Shown here: in pieces, positions 48,667 through 57,908 of the stretch | How positions within the stretch are numbered: position 1 is the stretch's first letter | Layout: the number at the start of each line of letters is the position of its first letter | Source of the DNA: Sphingomonas sp. IW22 | GTDB lineage: Bacteria; Pseudomonadota; Alphaproteobacteria; Sphingomonadales; Sphingomonadaceae | NCBI RefSeq assembly: GCF_041321155.1 | Contig: NZ_JBGGWB010000004.1 | Span: 127,264-191,263 of the forward strand | Direction: 5' to 3' | Length of the DNA: 64,000 bases | Notes under the pieces: model-generated | Database searches by the model: none | Seen by the model: the letters and a program-made list of their open reading frames with translations, nothing else | Told to the model about the DNA's origin: nothing | Program-made: the position numbers and the translations under genes

Positions 48667-50457
48667 ATGCAAGTCTATGACGCCCCGTTGCGCGACATGC
48701 GCTTCGTGCTCAACGAACTCCATGCCGATGACGGCTTCGGGGATATTCCCGCGCTGTCGGAGTTCACACCGGATCTGACCGATGCCATCCTCGAGGAGGC
48801 GGCGCGCTTCTGTCGCGACGTCCTGTTGCCGATCAACCGGTCGGGCGACGAGGAGGGGTGTCATCTGGAAAACGGCGTTGTGCGGACGCCGGCGGGGTTC
48901 GCGCAAGCCTATAAGCAGTTCGCCGAAGGTGGCTGGACCGCGCTCGCATCCGATCCGGAATGGGGTGGGCAGGGGCTGCCGGAAGCGGTCAACAAGCTGG
49001 TCGAGGAGATGATCTGCTCGTCCAACCTCTCCTTCGGCCTCTACCCGGGCCTCACCCATGGTGCCACCACTGCGATCGAGGGCCATGGCAGTGACGCGCT
49101 CAAGCAGGCCTACCTGCCCAAGATGGTGAGCGGCCAGTGGTCCGGCACGATGTGCCTGACCGAGCCTCATTGCGGTACCGATCTCGGGCTCCTGCGCAGC
49201 CGCGCGGTCCCGCAGGGCGATGGCAGCTACAAGGTCACCGGCTCCAAGATCTTCATCTCCGCCGGTGAGCATGACCTGACCGAGAATATCATCCATCTCG
49301 TGCTCGCCCGCCTGCCCGACGCCCCCAAGGGCGTGAAAGGCATCAGCTTGTTTCTCGTCCCCAAATATCTGCCCAGGGAGGACGGTACTCCCGGTCAATC
49401 GAACGGCGTCGCCTGCGCCGCGATCGAGCACAAGATGGGTCTCAAGGCGTCGGCGACGTGCCAGATGAACTTCGATGATTCGATCGGCTGGATCGTCGGT
49501 GAGCCTGGCAAGGGCATGGCCGCCATGTTCACGATGATGAACACGGAGCGTGTCTCCGTCGGCATCCAGGGCCTGGGTGTGGGCGAGGCGGCGTATCAGG
49601 CGGCGGCCTGGTATGCGAAAGATCGTATTCAGGGTCGGGCGCTCTCGGGACCCAAATATCCCGATCAGGCAGCCGATCCGATCATCGTTCACCCCGATGT
49701 TCGCCGCATGTTGATGACGATGCGGGCTTATAATGAGGGATGCCGGGCGCTCTCGGCCTGGGTCTCGCGCGCCCTGGACGCGGAAAAACATTCTCCCGAA
49801 CCCGAAGTGCGCCAGCGTGCGAGTGACTTCATTGCGCTCATGACCCCCGTCGTCAAAGCGCTCTTCACCGACCTTGCGTTCGACAGCGCGAACCTTGCGG
49901 TCCAATGCTATGGTGGCCACGGCTACATCCGCGAAAGCGGCGTCGAGCAATATGCCCGCGATGCCCGGATCACCATGATCTATGAGGGGACGAACGGCGT
50001 TCAGGCGCTCGATCTCGTCGGCCGCAAGCTCGGCGCCCATATGGGCCGCTATCTGCGCAGCTTCTTCCATCCGGTGTCGGCTTTCATCGAGGAAAACAAC
50101 GTCGACGGACCGATGAAGCCGATGATCGAGGCGCTCGCCAAGGCGTTCGGGGCGCTGCAGCTTTCGACGGCCACGGTCGCGCAGCGGGCGCTCAAGGATC
50201 CCGAAGAGGCGGGCGCGGCGTCGGCGGACTATCTGCGTCTGATGGGCCTGGTGGCCATGGGCTATTGCTTTGCCAAGGCGACCAAGATCGCAGGCTTGCA
50301 GCTCTTCTTCGGCAGCGAGGACAAGCGCTTCTACGATGCCAAGATCAAGACGGCGACGTTCTTCTTCGAGCGTATCCTGCCTCAGGCGACCGCCAGCTTC
50401 CTGGCGATCAAGGCGGGCAAGAAGTCGCTGATGGCGCTGGAAGACGACGTGTTTTGA
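48667..50457 (+). CDS. acyl-CoA dehydrogenase, long C-terminal-domain type
   Basis: At 596 aa it is the large acyl-CoA dehydrogenase form with an extra C-terminal helical domain. FAD and substrate motifs are MCLTEPHCGTDLGLLRSRA, VTGSKIFISAGEHDLTENI and AVQCYGGHGYIRESGVEQYARDARITMIYEGTNGVQALDL; the catalytic Glu is the one in IYEGTN. It carries out the first step of beta-oxidation and passes electrons to the EtfAB encoded downstream. ATG 48667 follows AGGAGATATAA. Confidence 0.93.
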   Translation: MQVYDAPLRDMRFVLNELHADDGFGDIPALSEFTPDLTDAILEEAARFCRDVLLPINRSGDEEGCHLENGVVRTPAGFAQAYKQFAEGGWTALASDPEWGGQGLPEAVNKLVEEMICSSNLSFGLYPGLTHGATTAIEGHGSDALKQAYLPKMVSGQWSGTMCLTEPHCGTDLGLLRSRAVPQGDGSYKVTGSKIFISAGEHDLTENIIHLVLARLPDAPKGVKGISLFLVPKYLPREDGTPGQSNGVACAAIEHKMGLKASATCQMNFDDSIGWIVGEPGKGMAAMFTMMNTERVSVGIQGLGVGEAAYQAAAWYAKDRIQGRALSGPKYPDQAADPIIVHPDVRRMLMTMRAYNEGCRALSAWVSRALDAEKHSPEPEVRQRASDFIALMTPVVKALFTDLAFDSANLAVQCYGGHGYIRESGVEQYARDARITMIYEGTNGVQALDLVGRKLGAHMGRYLRSFFHPVSAFIEENNVDGPMKPMIEALAKAFGALQLSTATVAQRALKDPEEAGAASADYLRLMGLVAMGYCFAKATKIAGLQLFFGSEDKRFYDAKIKTATFFFERILPQATASFLAIKAGKKSLMALEDDVF

Positions 50458-51362
50458 CGCTTCCGGCAAGCCTCGAAAAGCGGCTGGCCATTCCAGCCAT
50501 CGTTGCGCCGATGTTCCTTGTGTCGGGACCGGACCTTGTCGTCAGTTGCTGCGAGGCGGGACTGCTTGGTACTTTCCCGGCGCTCAACCAGCGCACCAGT
50601 CAAGGTTTCGGTGAATGGCTGGATGAAATCGAGGAGCGGCTGGCTCCCATGCCGGGAGCGGCGCCCTTCGGCGTCAACCTCATCGTCCATAAGAGCAATC
50701 CGAGGCTCGACGCCGATCTGGAACTGATCGTTCGGCACCATGTGCCATTGGTCATCACCTCGCTCGGCGCCATCGCGGATCTTGTCCAGGTGGTTCAGGG
50801 CTATGGCGGGCTGGTCTTTCACGACGTGACGAACGTGCGTCATGCGGAAAAGGCGCTCGAAGCTGGCGTCGACGGTCTGATCGCGGTCGCTGCCGGCGCG
50901 GGGGGACATGCCGGCACGATGAGCCCGTTCGCACTGGTTGACGAGATACGGCGCTTCTTCCAGGGGCCGCTGGCGCTTTCCGGCGCCATCACGCGCGGCC
51001 ACCAGATCGCGGCCGCGCAGATGATGGGGGCCGATCTTGCCTATATCGGATCCCACTTCATCGCGTCGGAAGAGAGTCTCGCCTCGCCGGCACAGAAAGA
51101 CATGGTGATCGGGGCCGGACCAGCGGATATCGTCTATACGGACCGGGTCACCGGCGTCGGGGCCAATTTTCTCCGGCCCTCGCTGGAAGCCGCGACTCTC
51201 CCTGAGCCACATGGCGCGCTTTCGGTTTCGGAGGAGGCCAAGGCCTGGAAGACGATCTGGTCGGCAGGCCACGGTGTCGGCGCTACCACTGCCGTCCAAC
51301 CGGCCCGATCCATCTGTGAGAGACTCATTGCCGAATATCAGGCGGCATTACAATCAGAGTAG
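50454..51362 (+). CDS. nitronate monooxygenase/NPD-type flavoprotein
   Basis: A TIM-barrel FMN protein of the NMO/2-nitropropane-dioxygenase group: RLAIPAIVAPMFLVSGPDLVVSCCEAGLLGTFPALN, FGVNLIVHKSNPR, VDGLIAVAAGAGGHAGTMSPFALVDEIR and LSGAITRGHQIAAAQMMGADLAYIGSHFIAS (the H-G-G and FMN-phosphate segments). It overlaps the preceding dehydrogenase stop and appears to start at TTG 50454 (TTTTGA junction). Its substrate is unknown; the position inside a beta-oxidation operon suggests an enoyl- or flavin-linked reaction. Only 9 nt separate it from etfB. Confidence 0.88.
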   Translation: MTLPASLEKRLAIPAIVAPMFLVSGPDLVVSCCEAGLLGTFPALNQRTSQGFGEWLDEIEERLAPMPGAAPFGVNLIVHKSNPRLDADLELIVRHHVPLVITSLGAIADLVQVVQGYGGLVFHDVTNVRHAEKALEAGVDGLIAVAAGAGGHAGTMSPFALVDEIRRFFQGPLALSGAITRGHQIAAAQMMGADLAYIGSHFIASEESLASPAQKDMVIGAGPADIVYTDRVTGVGANFLRPSLEAATLPEPHGALSVSEEAKAWKTIWSAGHGVGATTAVQPARSICERLIAEYQAALQSE

Positions 51363-51371
51363 GATTGATCC

Positions 51372-52115
51372 ATGAAGGTGCTTGTGCCCGTCAAGCGGGT
51401 TATCGATTATAATGTGAAACCGCGCGTGAAGGCGGATGGGACGGGCGTCGATTTGGCGAACGTGAAGATGTCGATGAACCCGTTCGACGAGATCGCCGTC
51501 GAAGAGGCTATCCGCCTCAAGGAAAAGGGAGTCGCGACCGAAATCGTGGTGGTGTCGATCGGCGTCGCCAAGGCGCAGGAAACGCTGCGCACCGCGCTCG
51601 CCATGGGGGCCGACCGCGCGATCCTCGTCCAGACTGACGATGAGGTCGAGCCGCTCGCCGTCGCCAAGATCCTGAAGGCCATCGCCACCGAGGAGGCTCC
51701 GGGCCTGGTGATCCTCGGCAAGCAGGCCATCGACGATGATGCCAATCAGACCGGCCAGATGCTGGCAGCCCTTCTCGGTTGGGGGCAGGGCACATTCGCC
51801 AGCAAGGTCGAAGTATCGGGCGAGACTGTCGCGGTGACCCGTGAGGTGGATGGCGGTCTGGAGACCGTAAGCCTCAAACTGCCGGCGATCGTGACGACCG
51901 ATCTGCGTCTCAACGAACCGCGCTATGCGAGCCTGCCCAATATCATGAAGGCCAAATCCAAGCCGCTGGCGACGAAGACGCCGGCCGATCTCGGTGTTGA
52001 GATCGCCTCGCGCCTCAAGACGCTCAAGGTGACCGAACCCCCCAAGCGCTCGGCGGGCATCAAGGTGGCCGACGTCGATGAATTGGTCGCCAGGCTCAAG
52101 GAAATGGCGATTTGA
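51372..52115 (+). CDS. etfB: electron transfer flavoprotein beta subunit
   Basis: Typical EtfB (247 aa): [86 protein letters not shown] and [28 protein letters not shown], the recognition loop. It binds AMP and, with EtfA, shuttles electrons from acyl-CoA dehydrogenases to the quinone pool. The operon then has a 115-bp spacer with a strong stem-loop before etfA. Confidence 0.95.
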   Translation: MKVLVPVKRVIDYNVKPRVKADGTGVDLANVKMSMNPFDEIAVEEAIRLKEKGVATEIVVVSIGVAKAQETLRTALAMGADRAILVQTDDEVEPLAVAKILKAIATEEAPGLVILGKQAIDDDANQTGQMLAALLGWGQGTFASKVEVSGETVAVTREVDGGLETVSLKLPAIVTTDLRLNEPRYASLPNIMKAKSKPLATKTPADLGVEIASRLKTLKVTEPPKRSAGIKVADVDELVARLKEMAI

Positions 52116-52170
52116 TAAACTTTCAAACGCGCCGAACTTGCCGAACCTCTCCCATGCAAGTGACGGCGCA

Positions 52171-52207
52171 CCCCGCTTCATCCTGTGCGCACAGAGATGA
52201 AGCGGGG
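52171..52207 (+). other. intercistronic stem-loop between etfB and etfA
   Basis: CCCCGCTTCATC and GATGAAGCGGGG pair perfectly over 12 bp around a 13-nt loop that itself holds TGTGCGCACA. There is no T-run, so it is more likely an RNA-stability or processing element than a terminator. It lies 24 bp before the etfA start. Confidence 0.6.
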
Positions 52208-52230
52208 GCGGATTTCTCGGAGAATAAGTT

Positions 52231-53157
52231 ATGAATACGCTCGTCTGGGTTGAACATGACAATGCGTCGGTCAAGGATGCGACGCTATCGGCCGTCACCG
52301 CCGCTGCCAAACTTGGTGAGGTCCATCTGCTGGTTGCCGGTGCGGGCATCGGCGGCGTGGCCGAGGCTGCTGCGAAGGTCGCGGGTGTCGCCAAAGTCGT
52401 AACGTTCGACGATGCGGCGTTCAAACACGCTTTGCCCGAGAATGTCGCGCCGGCCGTCGCGGACCTGATGCGCGGCTATGACGCGTTCGTGGCGCCTTCC
52501 ACTTCGAATGGCAAGAACATCGCGCCGCGCGTGGCGGCCTTGCTTGATGTGATGCAGGTCAGCGACATCCTGTCGGTGGAAAGCGCTGACACGTTCACGC
52601 GTCCCATCTACGCGGGAAATGCGATCGCGACGGTCCAGTCGTCTGATGCAAAGAAGGTTATCACGGTGCGTGGCACAGCCTTCGAGAAGGCGGCCCGCGA
52701 GGGTGGCTCGGCCAGTATCGAGGCTGCGACGGGCACGGATGCGGGACTTTCCAGCTTCGTGGGTGCCGAGATCGCCCAGTCCGAGCGCCCGGAACTCACC
52801 TCGGCCAAAATCATCGTCTCGGGCGGGCGAGCGCTGGGCTCGGCCGGGCAGTTTCATGGCGTGATCGATCCGCTGGCCGACAAGCTGGGCGCGGGTGTGG
52901 GCGCAAGCCGCGCGGCGGTCGATGCTGGCTATGCGCCCAACGATTTTCAGGTCGGCCAGACCGGCAAGATCGTGGCGCCGGAAGTCTATGTCGCCGTCGG
53001 CATATCGGGTGCGATTCAGCACCTTGCTGGCATGAAGGATAGCAAGACCATCATCGCGATCAACAAGGATGAGGACGCGCCCATCTTCCAGGTCGCCGAT
53101 ATCGGCCTGGTCGGCGACCTCTTCAAGATCGTTCCTGAACTGACCGAAAAGCTTTGA
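52231..53157 (+). CDS. etfA: electron transfer flavoprotein alpha subunit
   Basis: Typical EtfA (308 aa), with an N-terminal nucleotide-binding-like domain and the C-terminal FAD domain: IIVSGGRALGSAGQFHGVIDPLADKLGAGVGASRAAVDAGY, QVGQTGKIVAPEVYVAVGISGAIQHLAGM and IIAINKDEDAPIFQVADIGLVGDLFKIVPEL. It works with EtfB. AAT-type leader with GGAGAATAAGTT before ATG 52231. Confidence 0.95.
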   Translation: MNTLVWVEHDNASVKDATLSAVTAAAKLGEVHLLVAGAGIGGVAEAAAKVAGVAKVVTFDDAAFKHALPENVAPAVADLMRGYDAFVAPSTSNGKNIAPRVAALLDVMQVSDILSVESADTFTRPIYAGNAIATVQSSDAKKVITVRGTAFEKAAREGGSASIEAATGTDAGLSSFVGAEIAQSERPELTSAKIIVSGGRALGSAGQFHGVIDPLADKLGAGVGASRAAVDAGYAPNDFQVGQTGKIVAPEVYVAVGISGAIQHLAGMKDSKTIIAINKDEDAPIFQVADIGLVGDLFKIVPELTEKL

Positions 53158-53165
53158 GGTAAGCG

Positions 53166-53591
53166 ATGACCGGTCTGGAAGAGATCGAACAGTTCATGGC
53201 GGCCGGCACCCGGCCGCCCATGATGGACCTGTTCGACATCGATCTGCTTGAGGCGGAGGAGGGGAAGGTCGTCTTTGTCGCGACGCCCACCTCGCAGACC
53301 TACAATTTCATGGGCATCGCCCATGGTGGCTATGCCGCGACGCTGCTGGATTCGGCCTGCGGCATCGCGGCGAACTCCGCGGCCCAAGTGCCCATCAACT
53401 GCGTCACGCTCGAACTCAAGGTCGCCTATCATGCGCCCTTGACCGACAGGGTCGGGATGGTCCGTGCAATCGGCCAGGTGGTGTCGATGGGCAAGAGGGT
53501 GGCGCATACCGAGGCGCGTCTGATCGACATGGCCGGCAAACTCTATGCCTCCGCGACATCGACCTTGCTGCTCGTCGATCGGGCGGCCTGA
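53166..53591 (+). CDS. PaaI-type hotdog thioesterase
   Basis: Single hotdog domain of 141 aa, with the conserved TYNFMGIAHGGYAATLLDSACGIAA helix (HGG and the Asp catalytic pair) and NCVTLELKVAYHAPLTDRVGMVRAIGQVVSMGKRVAHTEARLID. Such enzymes hydrolyse acyl- or aryl-CoA thioesters and may relieve CoA sequestration during fatty-acid degradation. Starts 8 nt after etfA, so it belongs to the same operon. Confidence 0.9.
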   Translation: MTGLEEIEQFMAAGTRPPMMDLFDIDLLEAEEGKVVFVATPTSQTYNFMGIAHGGYAATLLDSACGIAANSAAQVPINCVTLELKVAYHAPLTDRVGMVRAIGQVVSMGKRVAHTEARLIDMAGKLYASATSTLLLVDRAA

Positions 53592-53605
53592 ACAGGAAAG
53601 AAGAT

Positions 53606-53905
53606 ATGGAAGTCGTTATCCCGCACAGCCTTGGTAAAATCGAAGCGAAGAGCAGGATCGAGGCCGGCCTGCCCAAGCTGGCAGCGCATATCCCGGGAGG
53701 CGGTTCGCTCAGTTCCGAGTGGGTATCGGACTACGCACTACACTTGGTCATCGGGGCGATGGGGCAGAATATCCCGGTGCAACTCGACATTGAGGATAGC
53801 GAGATTCGCGGCGACGTCAGCGTACCGCTGTTCCTCAAAATGATGTCAGGACAGATTTCGGATTTTGTGAAAACGAGCGCCGAGAAAATGCTCAGCAAGG
53901 CATGA
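53606..53905 (+). CDS. polyhydroxyalkanoic acid system family protein
   Basis: 99 aa, matching the PHA-system (PHA_gran_rgn-type) family: MEVVIPHSLGKIEAKSRIEAGLPKLAAHIPGG, YALHLVIGAMGQNIPVQLDIEDSEIRGDVSVPLFLKMMSG. Family members are small START-like or granule-associated proteins. The link with beta-oxidation suggests channelling of 3-hydroxyacyl-CoA to storage polymers, by inference. AGGAAAGAAGAT precedes ATG 53606. No PHA synthase or phasin is in the window. Confidence 0.85.
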   Translation: MEVVIPHSLGKIEAKSRIEAGLPKLAAHIPGGGSLSSEWVSDYALHLVIGAMGQNIPVQLDIEDSEIRGDVSVPLFLKMMSGQISDFVKTSAEKMLSKA

Positions 53906-54007
53906 TGAATTTACTGGCCGCAGGACAATATCGTTGCTCTGCGATGATTGAGTTTACGAGAATCTGCCCTGTTTCCTAGCCGATAGTGTCCGCGCGAGGG
54001 CTTTGTG

Positions 54008-54247
54008 ATGGAAGAAATCGCTCCCCGAGTTTTCAGGATCATTAGCCGTCAGCTCGGCGTCTATCCGGATCAGATTGCCCTTGCTTCGTCTTTCTACGAT
54101 GACATCGGCGTGGATAGTCTCGATGTGCTGGAAGTTGTGATGGCGCTTGAAGACGAATTCGGACTCACTATCCCGGATGAAGCCGCCGGTGAGGTCAAAA
54201 CAGTAGAGGATGCGGTCAAGCTGGTCGAAGCATGGATAGCCAAGTGA
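54008..54247 (+). CDS. acyl carrier protein
   Basis: 79-aa ACP with the phosphopantetheine site Ser37 in DDIGVDSLDVLEVVMALEDEFGLTIPDE, and the usual helix pattern. It carries acyl chains as thioesters and needs 4'-phosphopantetheinyl transfer. It is 103 bp after the PHA-family gene and may have its own promoter. It is an accessory ACP, not the housekeeping one, because no fab genes adjoin. Confidence 0.9.
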   Translation: MEEIAPRVFRIISRQLGVYPDQIALASSFYDDIGVDSLDVLEVVMALEDEFGLTIPDEAAGEVKTVEDAVKLVEAWIAK

Positions 54248-54542
54248 GATAAAACCCACGATCCTCTGAAACCGCAATTCACGACGACAATGAAATCTAG
54301 ATAGCTCTTTGGTCGCCTGACGTATCACTTCCATGATCAAGGCTACCGTGATCGCGCATAGCCGCCATATGCTTTGCGCCAGAAACGGGATTTCATCTAT
54401 CGCTTTGCCCACTCGATGACGGAATGGTGTTTCCGAAAAGAATATAGCGAACCATGTTATCTAATGACGAATCGCTGTCTTCTCACATTTGACGAACTGG
54501 CTGGTAACGTCGGAGCGGGAAGATGCATGAAAGAGGTAGATC

Positions 54543-55454
54543 ATGCGATACCGTTCATTAGGCCTGGCTACAGTCTTGATTGTCACGAGCACCGCTTGGG
54601 CGCAGACGCCGTCGGATAACCAACATGCGCTGATCGGACCGCCCCAACTCCACGCCCTTCCCGTCACCGCTCCGACGCTCGTCGAGGCCTATGGTCCTGA
54701 TCCTCTGCAGATCGGTGAACTGCGCTTGCCTGCAGGTCCTGGCCCGTTTCCCGTCGTCATGGTCATTCACGGTGGCTGCTGGACCAAAGGCTATGAGACA
54801 CTGGCAGGCACGGCGCCGTTGGCGAGCGCCTTGACGGACATGGGCGTGGCGACATGGAATATAGAGTATCGACAGGTTGGTGACACCCGCGGCGGGTGGC
54901 CTGGGACCTTCCAGGATTGGGGAGCGGCGCTCGATCACTTGAGGGTGCTGGCACGAACCCAGCCTCTGGACCTGAAGCATGTGGTGACGGTGGGACATTC
55001 TGCCGGCGCCCACGCTGCCCTGTGGCTGGCGGCCCGTCCCCGATTGCCTGCCGACAGCGAGGTCCGCGGCGCTGATCCACTGAAGGTTTCCGCCGCGGTC
55101 GCCATCGACGGCCCAGGCGACCTGCGAACCCTGTACGGGTTCGACAAGGATATTTGCGGCCGCCCGATCTTCGTCAACCTGTTCGGGGGCGCTCCTGACG
55201 CACAGGCGGGCCGCTACCGTCAGGCAAATCCGATCGAATGGCTGCCTCTGGCCGTGCCTCAATTCATGGTCGCTTCCGTCGTGCTGGAGCCTTCAGCCGC
55301 GCAAGCCTATGCAGCAGCCGCACAGTCGGCCGGCGATAAGGCGACGGTGATCACCCTGGAGAATGCGGGCGACTTCAACATGCTTTCGCCTGCGGACCCC
55401 ACCTGGGCGCCGGTAGAGGCCGCGATCCTCGCGGCGGCGAAAGCAGAGCAATAG
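54543..55454 (+). CDS. exported alpha/beta hydrolase
   Basis: A signal peptide (MRYRSLGLATVLIVTSTAWA) precedes an alpha/beta-hydrolase fold with the oxyanion HGGCW (VIHGGCWTKGYETLAG), the nucleophile GHSAG (VVTVGHSAGAHAALWLA, Ser at about 154), and a late acidic/His end (TLENAGDFNMLSPADPTW; the expected catalytic His reads N or D here). HGGxW plus GHSAG places it near the esterase/kynurenine-formamidase group. The substrate is unknown and the third catalytic residue needs care. Confidence 0.8.
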   Translation: MRYRSLGLATVLIVTSTAWAQTPSDNQHALIGPPQLHALPVTAPTLVEAYGPDPLQIGELRLPAGPGPFPVVMVIHGGCWTKGYETLAGTAPLASALTDMGVATWNIEYRQVGDTRGGWPGTFQDWGAALDHLRVLARTQPLDLKHVVTVGHSAGAHAALWLAARPRLPADSEVRGADPLKVSAAVAIDGPGDLRTLYGFDKDICGRPIFVNLFGGAPDAQAGRYRQANPIEWLPLAVPQFMVASVVLEPSAAQAYAAAAQSAGDKATVITLENAGDFNMLSPADPTWAPVEAAILAAAKAEQ

Positions 55455-55617
55455 TCGAGGCAGCCTCCGGTTTATCCCCATCTCGGTGATCTCTATCTGA
55501 TGAAGCCCTGCAGAGGTCCGCTTCGAACACCTCCCCCTGGGTTGCGCCAAGGTCGCGTCGGCCGGGGCGAGAGGGTTGCACTTGGGGTGCCCCTGACGAT
55601 CTCGTTCCATTGAGGCG

Positions 55618-56748
55618 TCAGTCAGGCTTGAGAGGCTGAAGGTCCGGCGCGGAAATCTTCGTGAAGCGCCACCAGGCCAGGCCTCCGTAGACCAGAATGA
55701 GGATGGCGAGGTTGAGCACCTCCCGCGTCTGCTCGGCAAGGCTCGCGCCCATCTGATTGAGCCCGACCATGAGATGAATGCCCGCGGTGGTTGGCAGGAG
55801 GCGCGCGAGGAGCGCCAGCCAGGCCGGCGTCGCCTCCGCCGGCCAGGAGAGACCCGCGAGGAAGAAGATGGCGAGCGACGTGCCCATCCACAGTTGCAGG
55901 GGTCGTTCCCGTGTCCGGAAGAGGCTGGCCAGCGCAAGCGCCGCCGCCACAGTCGCGCCCACGAACAAACTGCCGCCCACGATCAAGGCGCCAGGAGAGC
56001 CGGCGGCGCGGGGATAGTCCTGAAACCAGAACACAAAACCCGCATAATAGGCCACGTCGGCCCAGCCGATCACGAAGAAGGCCAGGGCAATTCCGATAAG
56101 GGTGCGCGAGGGCAGACGAAAGCGTCCCAGTGTCTCGCGCAGGGTGGCGGCGAGCATCGTCAGGCCCATCAGCAGGGTCTGGTGAATGATGAGGAAGCCG
56201 ACCCCGGGGAACACCGTGCTGCCATAGCCTTCGCGCGTGTTGAACAGCGGGCGCTGAACGAGCGACAGGGCAGGGCGGGCGGGTGCGCCCTGCGCCATGG
56301 CCTGATCGCTCGCCGCCTCGCCGGCGATCGTGGTGACCGCCAGGCCGATGCCTGACAGCGCCGTGCTGCTGCGCAGCAGATAGGCGCCGTTGCCGTAGAG
56401 CGCGACCGTGCCCTGGGCGCCGTTCAGAATATGTCGCTCGAACCCCTCGGGGATGATGACCACGGCCCCTGCGCCGGTCGTCTCGAGCCAGAGCCGGGCG
56501 GCTCCTGGAGAGGCCGGGCGCGCGGCAAGATCGGCCTGCTGGAGCGCTGCGATCCGGCGCACGAGACTGCGGCTTGCGCCGCTGTCGTCGAGATCGACGA
56601 CGGCCACCGGAATGCGGACCGCGACCTCCCCGGAATAGGCTGAAGGGTAGAAGAAGGAATAGAGGATCGTCGACACGACGATCAGCATGAAGGCGGAGCG
56701 GTCGGAGAGAACGGCGCGGAAGGTAGCGAGGAAGGCGCGGCCGATCAT
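55618..56748 (-). CDS. ABC-2-type permease B of an export operon
   Basis: 376 aa with an N-terminal helix (RSAFMLIVVSTILYSFFYPSAYS), a periplasmic domain, and five or six C-terminal helices (VFPGVGFLIIHQTLLMGLTMLAATLRE, LIGIALAFFVIGWADVAYYAGF, LIVGGSLFVGATVAAALALASLF, WMGTSLAIFFLAGLSWPAEATP, LNLAILILVYGGLAWW). It is an ABC2_membrane_3 protein like YbhS/YhhJ. It pairs with the permease upstream by ATGA overlap. No ATP-binding subunit is encoded nearby. Likely an inner-membrane drug or solute exporter part. Confidence 0.88.
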   Translation of the reverse strand: MIGRAFLATFRAVLSDRSAFMLIVVSTILYSFFYPSAYSGEVAVRIPVAVVDLDDSGASRSLVRRIAALQQADLAARPASPGAARLWLETTGAGAVVIIPEGFERHILNGAQGTVALYGNGAYLLRSSTALSGIGLAVTTIAGEAASDQAMAQGAPARPALSLVQRPLFNTREGYGSTVFPGVGFLIIHQTLLMGLTMLAATLRETLGRFRLPSRTLIGIALAFFVIGWADVAYYAGFVFWFQDYPRAAGSPGALIVGGSLFVGATVAAALALASLFRTRERPLQLWMGTSLAIFFLAGLSWPAEATPAWLALLARLLPTTAGIHLMVGLNQMGASLAEQTREVLNLAILILVYGGLAWWRFTKISAPDLQPLKPD

Positions 56749-57908
56749 CGTCGTCCCCAGACCTCCGGGCTCATCCGCGCCGAGACATAGCGCGGCAGCC
56801 CGGCGCCCGAGCCGACGACGAGAAAGGCAAACAGCGCCAGGATCGATCCAAGAGATGCGAGCACGGGTGCGCCGATCATCCATTGCTCCGCGACCAGCCG
56901 CGCGAAGCGGGTAAAAGGCAGCAGCGCGCTCCATAGCCGGGCGAAGGCGGAGGCCGACTCGATCGGGAAGATCGCCCCGGCGAAGGCGAAGGAAGCGCCC
57001 GCATAGAGGGCGGTCATCGACAGCGCCTGCCCCATGGAAAGGGTGGCCCCGACGATGAACAAGGCCATGCCCGCATAGGCGAGATAGAGGGCGAGATAGC
57101 CGCCCATCAGCATCGCCACGCTCCCTTGCACGGGCCAGCCCCGGTAGACCGCGAGATAGCCGGTCGCAAGCGCCCCCCAGAGCAGGAAGATGAGGATATA
57201 GGGCGCGATCTTGCCGGCGACGGCGGCGACCGCCTCGCCTCGAGGCCCTGCAAGCCATGCTCCGATGGTCCCGTCCCGCAGCTCGCGACCGAGTGCGCTC
57301 ACGACCGCGATCATGAACAGCAGGTGCAGGAGTGCGGGGTGGATCAGGGCGACGAGTTGCAGCTCGTAACTGGCCTGCGGGTTGTAGAGGATCCGGCTCT
57401 GCACGCTCACCGGCTGCGGCCGCACACGCGCGGGACCGGCGATCGCGGCGCTTTGCTCCCCGGCCAAGGCCTTTGCGTGGGCCTGGACCACGGTGCCGAC
57501 TTCACGCAACACCGAACCCGAGGGCGTGGAATAGCTCGCATTGTAGAAGAGGAGGATCTTGCCGGTCTCGCCGCGCAGCACGGTGCGCTCGAGATCACGC
57601 GGGATCAGGACCACGGCATAGGCGGCGTTGGAGCGGACCAGATGCTCGGCCTGTGCCATGTCCGGTGGCCGCGCCGCGACCTTGAGCCCGGGTGACGCCT
57701 CCAGCTTGCGGGTGAGGTCGCGCGCGACGCCGCCGCCGTCCTCGTCGACCACGACGATCGGCAGGTTCCGCATGACGCCTGCCGACAACTGGACCGCGAC
57801 GATCGCCAGCAGCAGCAGAGGCAGCCAGGTGACCAGCGCCAGATCCCAGACGCTGCCGCGCAGGAAGGCGGTTTCGCGCCGGGCGCTATCGACGAAGGCC
57901 CGGATCAT
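56745..57908 (-). CDS. ABC-2-type permease A of an export operon
   Basis: 387 aa, same architecture as its neighbour: an N-terminal helix (WDLALVTWLPLLLLAIVAVQLSAGVMR), a large periplasmic domain (LPIVVVDEDGGGVARDLTRKLEASPG), then helices such as ALIHPALLHLLFMIAVVSALGRELRDGTIGAWL and IAPYILIFLLWGALATGYL. Homologous to permease B but diverged. Overlaps both flanking genes by four bases. Confidence 0.88.
   Translation of the reverse strand: MIRAFVDSARRETAFLRGSVWDLALVTWLPLLLLAIVAVQLSAGVMRNLPIVVVDEDGGGVARDLTRKLEASPGLKVAARPPDMAQAEHLVRSNAAYAVVLIPRDLERTVLRGETGKILLFYNASYSTPSGSVLREVGTVVQAHAKALAGEQSAAIAGPARVRPQPVSVQSRILYNPQASYELQLVALIHPALLHLLFMIAVVSALGRELRDGTIGAWLAGPRGEAVAAVAGKIAPYILIFLLWGALATGYLAVYRGWPVQGSVAMLMGGYLALYLAYAGMALFIVGATLSMGQALSMTALYAGASFAFAGAIFPIESASAFARLWSALLPFTRFARLVAEQWMIGAPVLASLGSILALFAFLVVGSGAGLPRYVSARMSPEVWGRR

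Noticed and set aside
46513..50469. Very long minus-strand frames (678 and 605 codons) opposite the beta-oxidation genes
   Set aside because: They mirror FadN and acyl-CoA dehydrogenase codon by codon, lack motifs, and owe their length to high GC.
54248..54542. Possible small gene between the acyl carrier protein and the hydrolase
   Set aside because: No frame has a start with a ribosome site; the DNA is more AT-rich and looks like promoter sequence.
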